This document shows, one piece after another, positions 1-11,600 of a DNA stretch of 64,000 nt. Where the stretch lies: positions 666,045-730,044 of the forward strand of contig NW_006768814.1 of NCBI RefSeq assembly GCF_000204055.1, read 5' to 3'. Source of the DNA: Melampsora larici-populina 98AG31 (lineage: Eukaryota; Basidiomycota; Pucciniomycetes; Pucciniales; Melampsoraceae). Under the pieces are notes generated by a model that saw nothing but the letters and a program-made list of their open reading frames with translations, was not told the DNA's origin and ran no database searches. The stretch's first letter is position 1. Each line of letters starts with the position of its first letter. A program made the translations under genes and the position numbers.

Positions 1-1836
1 TCCCATGTGACCATCCTTGTTTCTGTGAGGCTCTACCTTCACTCATCATAAAATACTCACTTGTTCTTATTTAAGTTCAATCCTTCTAATTCTGGCTGTT
101 TCTGTGATCAAAATAAACAGACACATTGATTTTGTTCACTCAAACAAACAGAGCTTAAAAACATGAACTTCGAAATCACAAACAGAGCAGTTTTTATTTA
201 TTCTATGTTAGATTCATGAATCCATGCTCACGCATAAAAATCTAAAGATACTGCTTTCATGATACCTCGAGTACAACTCAGAGAAGAACATCTGTGAAAG
301 AGCCCAAAGTGAATCAATGTATCTTATTTAGTTCAGATCAAGTGATATGGATGTGACTTACCTGTGATTACAGCCAATTAACTCAACTTTCAGGAATGAT
401 AATTTTGTTTGATTTGAGTTTACCTTACATTTTGGTTTTCAGACGCTTTTTTCATTTTATTTGGGTGCTTGAGACAGCTTAGCAAATGGACCAACCAATC
501 TATCTATTGAAGACCTATGAAGGGTTGTGATTTGAATATAATGATAATGAAATACAGTTTGATTTTGTTAGATATAGTCTTGTCTTTGTCTCACATTAGT
601 CTTAAAGTTCATGGGTTGAGAAAGAGAGGTCGCAGCTCAAAACACAACAATGACAATTGTTTTGGAGTGTTGTGATTTTCGAAATAACTACAGTCGGACT
701 ATTGAATAAAAGAACAGAGCATGATGTGAAGTCACCTTTTTCACGTGGGTAAGACTTTCAGAAAGCAGGGTTAAAACAAAACAAAACAAACCTTCAGATC
801 ACACACCATGATATCAATGAGCTCCAGAAGGAAACATACGTCATTGTTCATGTTGTTCAAAACCCCCTAGATCAAAGATAGAACTTCATAATATTATGAT
901 TTCCTTTTGTTGAAATTCATGCTGATAGATACAATGAGAAGTCTATATGTGGACAAATATGTGGATCGATCAAATGATCATTGTATTGGTGTTGAGTGAG
1001 TTTGACAAAGCATTTAATGAAGAACCCAATCAAATCAAAAGAAAACAAAAGATTCAATCATAGTCAGTGTTCTCAAAGATCAACATGGTAAAAGTTTGAG
1101 AAAGTAGAAGGGAGAGGTATGGATTTCATTCAAAGAGGCTACATATGCGAGCTAGATGAAGAAAGGATTATGTCAAATTAACCTATACTTTGGGAGTGAA
1201 TAAAGGAACCTCAATAATGTTTCAAAATCAATGATTTGATTGATTTGCCTTGTCAATTGATTGGATGCCAATCCAGATAAACAACATGAAAATACACAAT
1301 CAGGTCCTTTTAGTATTTATTATTATATTTTATGCAACTACCCTATTAAAACAACGAATTGAAGAGCTTACTTGGATCAAAACACTGAGATTGAGGCCAA
1401 AAACCACTTGAGAACATTTAGAAATCAAAAATGCAATCAAAGTTCTGTTCAAATTGATTGGATGGCCTTAAAATTGATTGATCGATGTAAAACACCGGGC
1501 ATTGATCTAAAATATACTTCAATAGTTTGTTGAAGGTAATATGTGGAAAGTGATTATCGTAAGGCCGTACAATATGCATGACGATGATCTGATTCTTTAC
1601 ATTCCGTGGTATCTTTGAACTACTCCATTCACCTGATCGTCAGTAATATGGATTATCTGCTACAGTAGCTGAAGTTGAATTTAAATACCCATTAGAATTG
1701 GTTCGATTTTGTGCATACAGGTCATCTTAATATATGATTTAATTGCTGTTGACTTTCTTGTAACATTTATTGGATTCTTGACTTTCTAAAGAATTGAATT
1801 GTCAAAAGTGAAACTGATTGGTCAAATGAAAATTAA
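1..1836. other. AT-rich intergenic stretch, no gene seen
   Basis: No open frame of convincing length and no recognisable protein similarity on either strand. The sequence is AT-rich, with short runs such as the AAAC repeats near 775-790. It may be old decayed transposon or intergenic DNA. Confidence 0.5.
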
Positions 1837-2166
1837 CTAAGCATTTAGTGAAGACCACAGTAGACATACCTTGACAAACCTCAAAACCTTGACCATCATC
1901 TTCATTGCTATCAAGATCATTCTTCGGCGCTTGTTTGGTTTTGTCATCGCTATGTCACCAAAGGATCGTTTTGGGAATAGTTTTTTAATATTGTTATTTG
2001 ATGAATTGGCTTGATTAGGATTTCTGAGTGAAGTCATCTCATGTTCATCTTTGTATTGTTGTTCTTGTTGATGTTGATGCGAGTGTTGAAATGATAAAGT
2101 AAAATGAGTGTTAGTTCTTACTGGATGATGTGATGGTTCTTGAGATTGATTAGGTAGCAAAGACAT
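1837..2166 (-). other. Possible exon of unidentified gene (low complexity)
   Basis: An open minus-strand frame of 109 residues starts with a true ATG at 2166. It is rich in His, Gln, Ser and Asn (HSHQHQQEQQ) and has a basic KRRR patch, which suits a disordered nuclear-type protein but proves nothing. Near 1866 there is a plausible splice donor (CAAG|GTATGT). In a second frame the sequence before it reads as an acidic stretch (DSNEDDGQGFEVCQ), so the exon may be shifted or spliced. It lies just downstream of the COG4 relic on the same strand and could belong to a different gene. No family recognised. Confidence 0.25.
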
Positions 2167-2239
2167 GTGCAGGATTCCAGATCAACAAAACAATGCACTC
2201 ACTGTAAGATCCCATGGGTTCACGTGCATTTCAAAGCTT

Positions 2240-3160
2240 ACAAAACTAATGAGCCAGTGACAATAACGTTCTTATGTGTAGCTGAGGTCGCACAAAATCG
2301 GAGTAAGCTGCTAATCCAGCCTCAGATGTGTTAATCCCTAAAAGCGGACCGAGTTTGACGAATCAAGTAGTAGTAGCTTCATCTTTTGAATTTTCAGCCT
2401 GAGTCAAAGCCTCTAAGAAGATTCCAGTTAGTTGATGTGTAGAGTTTTCAAAAGCGATTGAAAGTGGTCAGGAATATCGGTCGTAGGCTGACAAAATAAA
2501 CATATAAGAGGCATTCATTTTATCTTTGGTAAAGAAATCCAAAAGACTCTACGATATTGCCTACCACCACCGCTTCTGCAAATTGACATCACTTCTGGAT
2601 TGATTCGATTGGCACGTTGGATACGTCGTGTAGCAGCTTCCCAATCAGCTTTCTCAATCGCTTGAAACACATTGATTAAGGTGTCTTTAAGTTCTGTGAC
2701 AGCTTGAACCCGATCGATGCAGTCCTTGACCCTGCTCTCTTCGAGGTCTAGGATGAGAACCTTGCTTGATATTCTTTCGGCTACAGCTGTGCGATCGGTT
2801 ACCACCTCCTGAAAGGTCAATCCACCTTAAGCGAGTGAAGAGACCAATGGCTTGAGATAATCTATCTGCGTAACTGCCTTTTCTAGTCTTTCGAGTGAAG
2901 AGAGAAACTCGGCCAAAGAGTTATCAAGCTTAAATTCCGTGGATTCTATTTGGTAAACAGCACTTTAGTCAGTTGAAATTGATAATCAGATTCTTTGATT
3001 GAATCAACAAAGATATCAGTATGAAGCTCACCGGGTTGAGCTAAAGCCGTGATAATATCTCAATGTGATCGAAGGGTAGCGATTTGTTGAGGAGAATGGA
3101 TTGGTGACTATTGATGAGTTGGAAGGTAAGAGGTCATCAGTTTGGATGTATGTACACTTC
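2240..3160 (-). pseudogene. COG4: COG4 pseudogene (conserved oligomeric Golgi complex subunit 4), N-terminal part
   Basis: COG4 is a subunit of the COG tethering complex used in retrograde transport within the Golgi. Three colinear minus-strand blocks match the family. Block 1 (about 3150-3032) ends in IITALAQP. Block 2 (2945-2550) contains ESTEFKLDNSLAEFLSSL and then AERISSKVLILDLEESRV and ADWEAATRRIQRANRINP. Block 3 (about 2420-2250) contains FVKLGPLLGINTSEAGLAAY. Blocks 1 and 2 join in frame across an intron at 2946-3031 (GTGAGC...AATAG), so this is not a retrocopy. The reading is broken by in-frame stops within block 1, at SSLA*GGLTF between the two parts of block 2 and before FVKL, and by a frameshift near 2420. 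The C-terminal half is absent. The similarity is to a family recognised by eye; the pseudogene status follows from the stops. Confidence 0.7.
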
Positions 3161-3239
3161 TCATCACTTTGGCTGAGGATGAAGAAGCAAATCTCAATAA
3201 CCTTAACAATCAAAACAAAACCAACACTCAACCTCTTAA

Positions 3240-3960
3240 CTTCCTACCTTACTCTCTGCAGTTGATCTGAAACCAGTCATACCCATATCCCCAACCCCAC
3301 TTCCACCTCAACCCTGGTCCTTTCGATTTTCTGTCAAAATCCTATCAAAAAGATGATTTTCGAACATTAGCCATTCCTTTGTTTTGCTCTGGCTTGATTG
3401 ATGTTGAAGAGGTTTGATGAGTCTGCTAGTGATCTGTGAGCAATTTAAATGATATCAAATAATCCATCTATGTGGATCATGATGAAGCCTCATTTATCTT
3501 TGTCTATATACTTACCGATCTGATCTTGCTCCTATAAAGTCAAGAGTTCTTAACATTCTTGATTGAGGTACTTGACAAAGGCTGTATCTATTCAGCAATA
3601 GCAATCACTACTCCGCTAAAAATCGAGAAAGTAATGGAATGAAATTCAAATTCGTCGACTCATGGTGCATCTGAAATAGAAAAGTAAAGTTGAACTCAAC
3701 TCTTCATCATCTAGATTTTCATTGATGAAAGGTAATGATTCTTTGTGCGTTTGTTGAGGACCAAGAGCCAAAGAAACAGTTGTTGAGTGATGAACCGATG
3801 TAAGCCTAGAAGCTACATCATCTGCTTGGGTTTGTCAATGAAATTGTTAATTTGATTATGTTTGAATACATCACACAGAATGATAGAAACTTGAAATCAT
3901 ATACATAAGTGAGTATATTCCGCCAGGGATTACCGGTGAAATTTTGGATGATGTTTAGCT
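3240..3960 (-). other. Decayed coding-looking stretch, unidentified
   Basis: On the minus strand two short stretches read like protein: QADDVASRLTSVHHSTTV (about 3830-3770) and QVPQSRMLRTLDFIGARS (about 3570-3520), the latter followed by a GTAAGT donor. A third piece, SLADSSNLFNINQARAKQ, follows at about 3435-3385. They lie upstream of the COG4 relic on the same strand, so they could be its 5' exons or a separate broken gene. I could not identify them. Confidence 0.25.
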
Positions 3961-4839
3961 AGGGTTTGCATTAGATGCATTAATAAGAAGATTCATGTGA
4001 GGCCCATACAAGGAGCGACTATGTAGCTGCACCAGGAAATTCGGCTAGGGGTGGATTGACTTGCAAAGTTGGATTGGCGGACATGGTGCAAAAAGGTAAA
4101 GTAGCCAGCAGATGATTGGAAATTTGAATGAAAAGTGATTTCTGACCCATGTGCAAAACTTGAAAATCGCACTAAATGTAGATCTCCTCCAGTTTTGTTT
4201 AAATTGCTTGGCTTTAATATGAAGATTATGGTTGGTAAATATATATGGAGAACCTGATTCATAGTTGTCCTTTAATAAGGGAAATCAACGGGAAGAGTAG
4301 GAGTTGGACGAGGTATGTGAGCAATATATAGTATACTGAAAGCAAGTGATATACAAATGTGTGAGTCCAACGCCTTGGTTCTAAATTGGTAATCTGCATA
4401 TCAACTTGGGATTAGGGATGAGTAGTTTGTAATTAGCTGCTGATAGGGAATGCTCAAATAGGGAATGGTAAGACATAATTGCTACAGAGAGTGTAGATGG
4501 CCATGCTGAAGAAGTTCGTGTAATGTACAGTGGCAAGTAGGCCAATTTGTATTTGAAGATGGTAGTAAGATCGGTTAACTTGACTTTGTATATAGTGAGA
4601 AATAGTGATTAGTGTGAATATTGAGGTTCATTGAGTAAGCATTGATGGATGGGTTCATGCTAATGTGTGAATATGAAGTTCGCCGAGTAAAAGTTGGGTA
4701 ATATGGATGTATTCATAGCGAGGACAAAACTTCGGCTGCTCGAAACGTGGATTGCTTCAGCTGAAGTTGAACAATTTGTCAATTTTGATAGGCAATATAT
4801 CGATTTTGTTTGAATTCAATGTTCGCTGTTAACTTGAAT
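3961..4839. repeat. Dispersed repeat R1, copy A
   Basis: The segment matches 52596-53130 plus 53947-53970 (copy B), and its last 110 bp match 59895-60000 (copy C). A long shared block starts at TTTGCATTAGATGC and runs to CATAGTTGTCCTTTAA (4275). A second block, from AACTTCGG (4733) to TTAACTTGAATGAT (4842), is common to all three copies. Copy A has about 450 bp between the blocks that copy B lacks. Copy A contains neither the 816-bp element nor the Helitron-type end found in copy B, so it serves as an empty site for both. The repeat abuts and appears to truncate the M16 peptidase relic. No coding capacity or terminal repeats were recognised, so its class is unknown. Confidence 0.65.
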
Positions 4840-6465
4840 GATAAATCTTCAGGAAAGTCTTGTATACAATAAGGTGTAGAATACCAAGGTTCGATCAGAT
4901 TTAATTTTACATCTTTACCAAATTCACCAGCTTGTGATCCAATTACAATTCTACAAAGTTCAGGTTTTAAAAAATTCATGGTTTCTTGAATTAATTTTGG
5001 ATCAAATTTGTTTGTTAAATATGAACTTGAAAAATCATTTCACGTGGACATGGTTTGCTTAATGAATTTGCTAATGAGCCAGCATATTGATCAGGTTGAG
5101 ATTGTGATCTAAATCGGAAATGGATTTCAGCTAATTGAGATTGTTCTCGAAATGACCATTCTTGGGGTGGTGTTGATCTCAAGAGATCAAGGTATGCAAA
5201 GATCACTTGAACTACTTCTTTGTAATGAGCTGCGTAAACACGATGAGATTAGATACAATATCCGAAAAAGAAGGGTCCGGTTTGAGAAATTGACTTACTT
5301 AAACCTTCGCCAGTCAGATATAAAGTGATTTTAAAGAAATCAAATCCAGCAGCACCACCACCACCAACACATTGAATATTACGCAGCCAACCTTTTTTCT
5401 TGAAATAACTAGTAACCGAACCACCTCCTTTATGAGCAATAAAATGAGATATGAAACTGGTAGGATGAGTATCATAAAACAAATCTTGATCAGGTAAAGG
5501 GAAAGTGATTATTAATAAATTATTGTCTATAACCAATTGAGTAAAAATGATTTTTTGTAATTCTTTTTCTGTATAAGGTGAACCATGAAATTGATCAGGT
5601 AATATTTGTTTATTTGGAATTTCTGAAAAATGTTGTAGTACCATTTGAGTTAATTCCTGAATGGAATGTCTACCTAAAACGGCTAAAGTCATCAAATTTG
5701 AAGAATAATGTTTTGAATGAAATTTCATTAATTCTTCTCTAATGTTTAATCCTAACAAAATTGGTTGATTCCAAAGTGTTTGTAAATTTCCTGTACCATA
5801 TTTCCAATATGAATGATGTTCATGTGATGAAGTATGTTTATCTAATTGAAGTAATCTCCACGCATCAGATTGTAAATTTTTACTATTTTCTGAATCTACT
5901 GCTCTGATTTCTCTTTCAGTACACGTTTCTGTGAATAGTGGCGATATGAAAAATTGTGCAAATCGATCTAATGCTCCATCCAAAGCTGATGGATGAACTT
6001 CAAAATGATAAAGTGTCACATCCATTCTTGTGGACGCATTTGATTGACCCGCATGTTTTGCCAAGTATTTTTCATATTCATTTTCAGAAGGATACTATGA
6101 TGTAAACAGATTGATTGAGAATTAGTTGATTGAATATGATACAAGTTAGATATAAGGAGACTTACTTTTTTGTTGCCCATGAACAATAAATGTTCACAAA
6201 AGTGAGCTAGACCAGGTAATTGAGGTGGATCCGAGAGATAACCGACATTGACAGATAGAGCAGCAGCCGCTTTATCAGATTTAGGATCATGAATCAAGAT
6301 GACTTGTAATTGATTGTTGAGTTTGATGATTTGATAATCTCTTTGATCATTATCAGATTTGATGATTGGTTTAGTAAAGCTTTGATAAGAAGTAGATTGA
6401 TCAAGATTGGATTCAACATCTAGATTTGGATAGAAGGTGTATGACGATGTTGTTGTTAATGACAT
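4840..6465 (-). pseudogene. M16 (insulinase/STE23-type) zinc metallopeptidase, truncated pseudogene
   Basis: Relatives of insulin-degrading enzyme and yeast Ste23 cleave short peptides in a closed chamber. Exon 1 (6465-6166, true ATG) carries the zinc-binding HFCEHLLFMG (HxxEH). Exon 2 (6094-5299) carries ERE...AVDSEN, supplying the downstream zinc-ligand Glu, and the SDAWRLLQLDK stretch. Exon 3 starts at 5229. Introns 6095-6165 and 5230-5298 have GTAAGT donors and keep the frame, so this is not a retrocopy. The gene is damaged in two ways. An A-run at about 5033-5037 has lost one base, shifting the frame from PCPRE into the expected SSSYLTNKFDPKLIQE. The reading also stops being family-like after EPWYSTPYCIQDFPEDLSFK near 4840, where repeat R1 begins. 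A normal member has about 1000 residues, so roughly the C-terminal half is missing. Confidence 0.8.
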
Positions 6466-6487
6466 TTGAAGAGATAAAGTTGAGGGA

Positions 6488-6682
6488 TCAGTGAATCATT
6501 TGATTTGATGATGATGGTAATTTGAATGATCCCATCTCACCTTCTTTTCCTACTTTGACTCTATTCCATCCACTAGAGTCCATCGCAGCGGACGACGAGA
6601 CTGCCTCGGGTGGAAATCTCATAATACCACCATGAACACGGCAACCAAGACTGACAAACAATCCAAGAATAACAAGTTTCAT
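6488..6682 (-). other. Possible upstream exon or small secreted peptide ORF
   Basis: A 64-residue minus-strand frame begins with a hydrophobic MKLVILGLFVSLGC, resembling a signal peptide. It lies 23 bp upstream of the ATG of the M16 relic. A GTGAGA donor-like site falls inside it (about 6543), so it could be a 5' exon of the peptidase or an unrelated small ORF. Length and composition do not settle the matter. Confidence 0.25.
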
Positions 6683-6841
6683 TTTTGGTAGATTAAGAAT
6701 ACCTAATTCTTCAATGCTGCTGAATACACCATGTAAGCCAATGAGGATTTTGATGAAAAAGTATGAAGAAAGAAACTCACATTAAAACTGCTTACTGAGT
6801 GAGTTGAACTTTACTTGTAATCAACAAAATGTTGAGCAAAA

Positions 6842-7003
6842 GGGGGTCTGTTGAGATATCCTTTTTGGTGCTAGTATGGTGATACTCAAGAACGTAATAA
6901 CTGTAGATATTTTGAGATCAACTTTGCTCATAAGCTATTGACCTTTCTATGTATTTTTCTCTGGTTGCAAGTTGGGCGGAGATGTACACACTCAAGATAA
7001 GTA
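6842..7003. repeat. Short dispersed repeat R2, copy 1
   Basis: The segment aligns with 12767-12925. It shares GTTGAG, then CTAGT (6871; 12796), then ACTGYAGATATT, and ends with GCAAGTTGRGCGGARATG followed by TACACAC. The start is echoed again at 7411-7455 (CTGTTGAGACTTTTTTTGATGCTAGT in outline). In copy 2 the CTAG is the end of a Helitron-type hairpin terminus; here the hairpin is missing. Confidence 0.5.
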
Positions 7004-7009
7004 ATCAAT

Positions 7010-7392
7010 CACTGCCAGCATTAAATATGTTCCCTGGTCGGAACATGACCTAGTCTGGGAATATCATTGAGAGAAGAATGGTGCATCAAATCATCTTGCA
7101 CTGCACATCTGAGCCATAAAGCATACACTACATATGTGCAAACATCTGAGTAAATGCTCAGCTATCAGCTACATACAGGTCCGCTCAGTTATCTGCTCAT
7201 CTAGATAAGAAGTTCATGTGTAATACATGCTGTAAGTTTGTTCAGATTGAGCCACACATCTCAAAATATTGACTACATATATCACAATGGCTACTCAGGA
7301 AATATTCATGGAGCTGTGTAACAGTAGCAGGATGGGAATGTGATCACTAGGACCCATATTCCCATCTGGGAACCTCTTTAATGCTGGCAGTG
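7010..7392. mobile_element. TIR element with CACTG ends (MITE-like)
   Basis: The left end CACTGCCAGCATTAAA and the right end TTTAATGCTGGCAGTG are perfect inverses, and similarity continues inward through GGGAAC and TCCCAG blocks. The element is 383 bp with no coding capacity, so it is non-autonomous. The flanks (AAT left, TAA right) do not give a clear target duplication. The CACT terminus suggests a CACTA-type parent. Confidence 0.7.
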
Positions 7393-7447
7393 TAATGCAG
7401 TCTCAAGAAAATGGGTGCCTGTTGAGACTTTTTTTGATGCTAGTATC

Positions 7448-7535
7448 ATTCAAGTTAAAGGCAGACCGTGTTTGGCGGCAAAACTCCAAAAACTCCCAAT
7501 CCCTATTCTAAATTTCAAGGTTTACGCGTTCCAAC
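7448..7535. repeat. Dispersed repeat R3, copy 1
   Basis: About 80 bp match 62094-62179: AAGTTAAAGG, an ACCGYGTT core, AAAACTCCCAA and GGTTTACRCGYT occur in the same order and spacing. Copy 2 is interrupted at its right edge by an 816-bp hairpin element, beyond which an ACGCGTTCCA continuation is found (63018), matching 7525-7534 here. The repeat class is unknown. Confidence 0.5.
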
Positions 7536-7699
7536 TGTTTAATCTCTTTCTTACGCGCCTCGAGCCTCCTCCCACTTCATTTGTCATTCCTCACACCCGA
7601 CCTATTGACCTCCTCTTCCGAACCGCTTGATCACTTGAACACCGCTCTTGAAGCATACAGCACCGGGCTCGGCTCTCAACAAATCACACGTCTTTCGTC

Positions 7700-8000
7700 T
7701 TCTCGATTATGACGGTTCTTGACTCAATAGTCAATTCGCAACTCACCCGCCCGCTCATCACTGTCATCAATCTCCTTTTTAGCAATCCATCAAATCGATT
7801 CAATCAACCAATCTTTAATCTGGCAATTCATCAAATCATTGGATTCTCAGATTGACAACAACTTCAAGAAGATTATCTCAAAGCAATCCCCGATTTGACT
7901 CAAATAGCAAAGTGATTTACACAAAGTGCAGCAAGTTTAGAAGACGCTGTCCCATCCAATAACTACAAAGCCCATTCCTCAATCGAGTAGACCAGTTTGG
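7700..8000 (+). pseudogene. MSH2: MSH2 pseudogene, clamp/lever segment
   Basis: MSH2 is the common subunit of the eukaryotic MutS heterodimers that detect mismatches. A plus-strand frame from 7709 contains a run matching the MSH2 core: QQLQEDYLKAIPDLTQIAK (about 7857-7912), then FTQSAASLEDAV. The human counterpart has the same order ([29 protein letters not shown]). In-frame TGA codons lie just before QQLQ and within AK*FTQ, and a TAG follows at about 7990. The rest of MSH2 resumes about 2.2 kb downstream on the same strand, so this is one split pseudogene with foreign DNA between. Confidence 0.7.
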
Positions 8001-8079
8001 CTCTTCAAGTCAATTCTTGGGATCTCAACAGATTCTCTTGGCTTTAATCGATTCATCTTATTAGTCAACTTTCAGCGTT

Positions 8080-9060
8080 CTGTATGGATGCGAGGTTCAA
8101 GACTCATTTTTTCATTGGTGAAGAAGATCCAGCATTTGTGAGAGTAGACTAGGAGCAGTAGGTGAAAATTGGGCCAAGATCCATGCTTGACTTCCACCTC
8201 GTGATCAAGCAAGTTCAGAACTATATGATTCTGATGTAATTCCAGTGGGTGCCATTGTCATCTATCGACCAATCAAACCTGTTGGGGATTGTATATTAGG
8301 ACACAAATTGTTTACATCTACTGAAACTGACTGGATTTCAGTAGATAAAATTGACAATTTATGGCCTGGTACATTTTATGAATGTGAGTAAGGATCTAAT
8401 CACTTCCAGCTTGCTTCCGAAGCTAAGTGGCACAACATTGACCGTATGAATTAGATTGGTCTCAGGTGTAAGATACCTTTAGTCTTGATCTTTCTGATTA
8501 AAATCCCCATGCTGAAAATCTTTGATGTGTAGGACTACCGAGTATTTGTTGCTGCCACGATCCGTGAGACTGTGATGGAATTTTCGACTTCACCACTAAA
8601 CCAGTTTTGGTTACCTATATAAACGCTCAGTCAGGAGAATGGACTTGGTCAAACTGGCAAAGACAAACTGTTGAAATACATTCCAGAGTAAGTGATCATA
8701 ATGAACTCCAACTCATTTTTTGAATCCTTTTGTCTGATCTACATGAGCTTCATAATTTCTAGGGGTAATCAAAATTTCTCGACAATAACAATAGATAAAA
8801 GGGACTCGAAACATCCTAAGATGAAGTTCGATCTGTTCATTGACGGCACATTCACCTAGAAGTAAGTCGCGTGTATCACTCTCATACAAGAAACGTTTAG
8901 CTGTTTTTAACTTTCTTCAGCCGTCTATCAGTTTAACATACGAAGCAAAGCCAGTAATAGAGCCACCAAAGCAACTGGGTGAACTGTTTCCTAGCTGGGA
9001 ACATTTTATGAACCTAATGCAGCCAATGAATAGGCTCAGGTTTTAAATATAATACCATCC
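8080..9060 (+). other. Decayed coding-looking DNA, unidentified
   Basis: Several plus-strand stretches look protein-like. SDVIPVGAIVIYRPIKPVGD and LFTSTETDWISVDKIDN read continuously (about 8230-8390) and end at a GTGAGTAAGG donor. A later stretch contains NAQSGEWTWSNWQRQTVE (about 8615-8680), and a third contains KHPKMKFDLFIDGTFT (about 8810-8860). Stops interrupt the whole. I could not assign a family; it does not match MSH2, whose two halves flank it. Confidence 0.3.
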
Positions 9061-9299
9061 GGACTACTTACTTGATGGCAAAAGATGATAAAAGAAACGC
9101 TTTGGGATCCAAAATGGCTTAATCTATGTTTGATCTACTAGAAAACGTTTCAGGTAAAGTTTTTTCAACTTAAGAATTATGCATGTGATTTGTTTTTATA
9201 TTATATATGAAGGTTTTTCAGTAAATGCTAGAATGGAGGAAATCAAATTAACCAATTTAATACCAAAACCAACTATACCACCTTTAACACCAAATCAAC

Positions 9300-9990
9300 C
9301 AAAACAATATGTTTCAAAGGTTTTAAAATGATGATCAATTTCAAACAATATCACAACTTCAAATATCTCTACCAAATAATAACTGACATCATCAACAACA
9401 GTAAGATAATCAACAACAATACCAAGAAGATAATCAACCAATTTCTTAATTGATTGTGATGGATCAGAATCTTCTCTCGATTCTCGATGTAAAATTCTCA
9501 GTTTTCTCAAATGTTCCAATTTGTTCTTCATTTTACTGACTGCCAAATGTGTTTCTTTTGATCCTGTTAAAGTCAATTTATATCTTTGATTTGATTTTTG
9601 TTTTTGAGAACAAAGTCATGTCCAGAGGAAAAAAGAAAAATAATCAGTGTAACTAACCAGAGAAATTCTTCAACTGAAGTTGAAAGAAGTATAGCTTACC
9701 AACAAGTACATTTTCAGCCACAATTTCTTCAAAATTCTTCTTTGCAATCATCAACTCTTCTTCTGAACTTTGGTTCTGATTTTCCATTGAATTGATCTTC
9801 AATCTTTCAACTTTGATTTCAGATGAATTTAATTTGTTCATGTTTTCATGTCGTCTTTTTCTCTTCTTTCAAGTTCCAATAAATCTTCACTTTCAGATCC
9901 AATTCTTGCCCATTCTGGATAGTTAATTTTCAACACATTTACTTGTGTCAATATCATTGATTTTGTAGATTTGCATCAGATTCAAAGTTT
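9300..9990 (-). pseudogene. Coiled-coil gene relic (minus strand), unidentified
   Basis: The minus strand reads PEWARIGSESEDLLELERRE (about 9920-9860), then after a frameshift MNKLNSSEIKVERLKINS through AKKNFEEIVAENVLV (9841-9690). A GTAAGC...GGTTAG intron follows (about 9650-9690), then KLTLTGSKETHLAVSKMK and KNKLEHLRKLRILHRESR (about 9580-9470). Charged heptad-like composition suggests a coiled coil. It lies inside the gap of the split MSH2 pseudogene on the opposite strand, so it is probably an inserted fragment of another gene. A stop and a frameshift near 9840-9860 break it. Confidence 0.4.
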
Positions 9991-10189
9991 GGAAGGTTTT
10001 CTGGTGTTAGAAAAAGCTGGAGGACACAGATATCAATTGCCCTGCTGAACAACACTTGATGAGCAAAACCAATGGTGTACCTCTCAAGGTTTGTCTCAAA
10101 ATATGATCATGAGTTCTCCAACTCATGCACTGATGCAGGGTTTTTGGTATGATTGCCAAGGTATAGGAATGTATTACCAATCTAGCTCA

Positions 10190-11600
10190 ATATGTCAAGA
10201 TGGCGTAAACAATGGTTGATTTGGAGGTATTGAGTGATCATTGGGTTAGTATCAAACCAGAATTTGATCATGAATCACAAGAGTTGGAAACAAGGCTTGA
10301 GAAAAATCGAGGTCAATTAGAAGAAGAACATGATTGAGTAGCAGATGGTCTTGGCATGTGGATGGATAGTGAAACATTTTGCTTTGAAAATCATCAACTT
10401 TATAGTTATGTATGTGTTTCAATTAGCTTGAAGGGTGAACCCAAGAACTCTGAACTGTCACAGTATAATTCTATATTGATAACTGCTTTTGGAGTGTCTT
10501 ATTCTTCTTCAGGAGTCTGGGGGAAAACATGCCAAAATAGATTATATCAAACTTGGCAATCGGAATAAGGGATGTCATTTCACCAGGGATTTACTCAAAG
10601 AATCAAACAATGATCTTGAAAATTGACCCAGAGATATCAAAGCAAACAAAATTCTTTATTTAAAGAAGTAGTCAACATAGCAGATGATTATTATTGTTAT
10701 CTTGATTTGATTCCCTATCAATGTTGAACTATTTTTGATTATGTATTTGATAAATGTAGCTTCTTATTGTCCAATTTTAAGAATAATGAATGAGATCAAT
10801 ATAGCTCATTTGGATTTGATTGTGCGCTTTGCTCATATTTCCTTACACACACCCCAAAGTATTCCCACTTGGTAAGTCAAACTATAATGACTATGATGCA
10901 AGAAAATAATCTGACCTACCATTGCCATTTGAATCTAGGGCCGTGAAGGAGATATAAATCTCAAAGAATGTCAACACCCATGCTTGGAAGTCCAACAAGA
11001 TATCAACTTTGTACCAAACTATACAATCACAGGAAGAAACCAAAGTTTATTTCATACAATCATGGGACCTGATATGTGAGGGGACAGGACATACATTTGA
11101 AAAATTGAAGTTGTAGCACTTATGGCCCAATTAGGTTGTTATGTACCTTTTTCAGAAGCTTCTTTAACTATCTTTGATTCTGTTTTTGCTAGAGTTGATG
11201 TAGGTGATAGTCAAACTGAAGGGATTTCAACTGTTATGGCTGAGATGTTCAAAACTGCTGTGATCCTCAAGGTTTGTGTTTTCAATTGATTCAGTCTTTG
11301 ATGGTGTCATGATTTTGAATATGTTTTCCTTGCAGTTGGCTACAAAGAATTTGTTGACTATTATAGATGAGTTTGATAGGGGCCCATTAACCTATGATGG
11401 ATTTGTATTAGCATAGCCAATTTCAGAGTAAGTGGAAACAAACACACACACAATGGTCACAAAACAGAAACAACTAACTAAATGAATTCAAAAAACCTAC
11501 CTTTATCTTGAAAAAACATTGCAATCAAAATCAAAGCCTTTACACTTTTTGCAACCCATTTTTATGAATTAACATCTTCAGGTCAATGAGTTGAACATGC
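10190..11600 (+). pseudogene. MSH2: MSH2 pseudogene, connector to ATPase domain
   Basis: This is the larger part of the MSH2 relic, colinear with the real protein. SIKPEFDHESQELETRLEK (about 10250) is followed by FENHQLYSYV, then an intron at 10410-10512. AHLDLIVRFAHISLH (10804) comes next, then an intron at 10872-10938 and CQHPCLEVQQDINFVPNYT. The Walker A region reads GPDM*GDRTYI, so the expected GGKST is lost. [20 protein letters not shown] and [18 protein letters not shown] follow, then an intron at about 11273-11336. A Walker B-like LLTIIDEFDRG and ATHFYELTSSGQ end the segment. Retained introns exclude a retrocopy. Stops at the Walker A site, in FVLA*PIS and elsewhere, together with the lost Walker lysine, mean it cannot make an active ATPase. 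Confidence 0.85.

Noticed and set aside
8230..8400. Possible PhoD-type phosphatase exon
   Set aside because: The resemblance is limited to a loose TSxETDW-like stretch without catalytic residues; left as unidentified.
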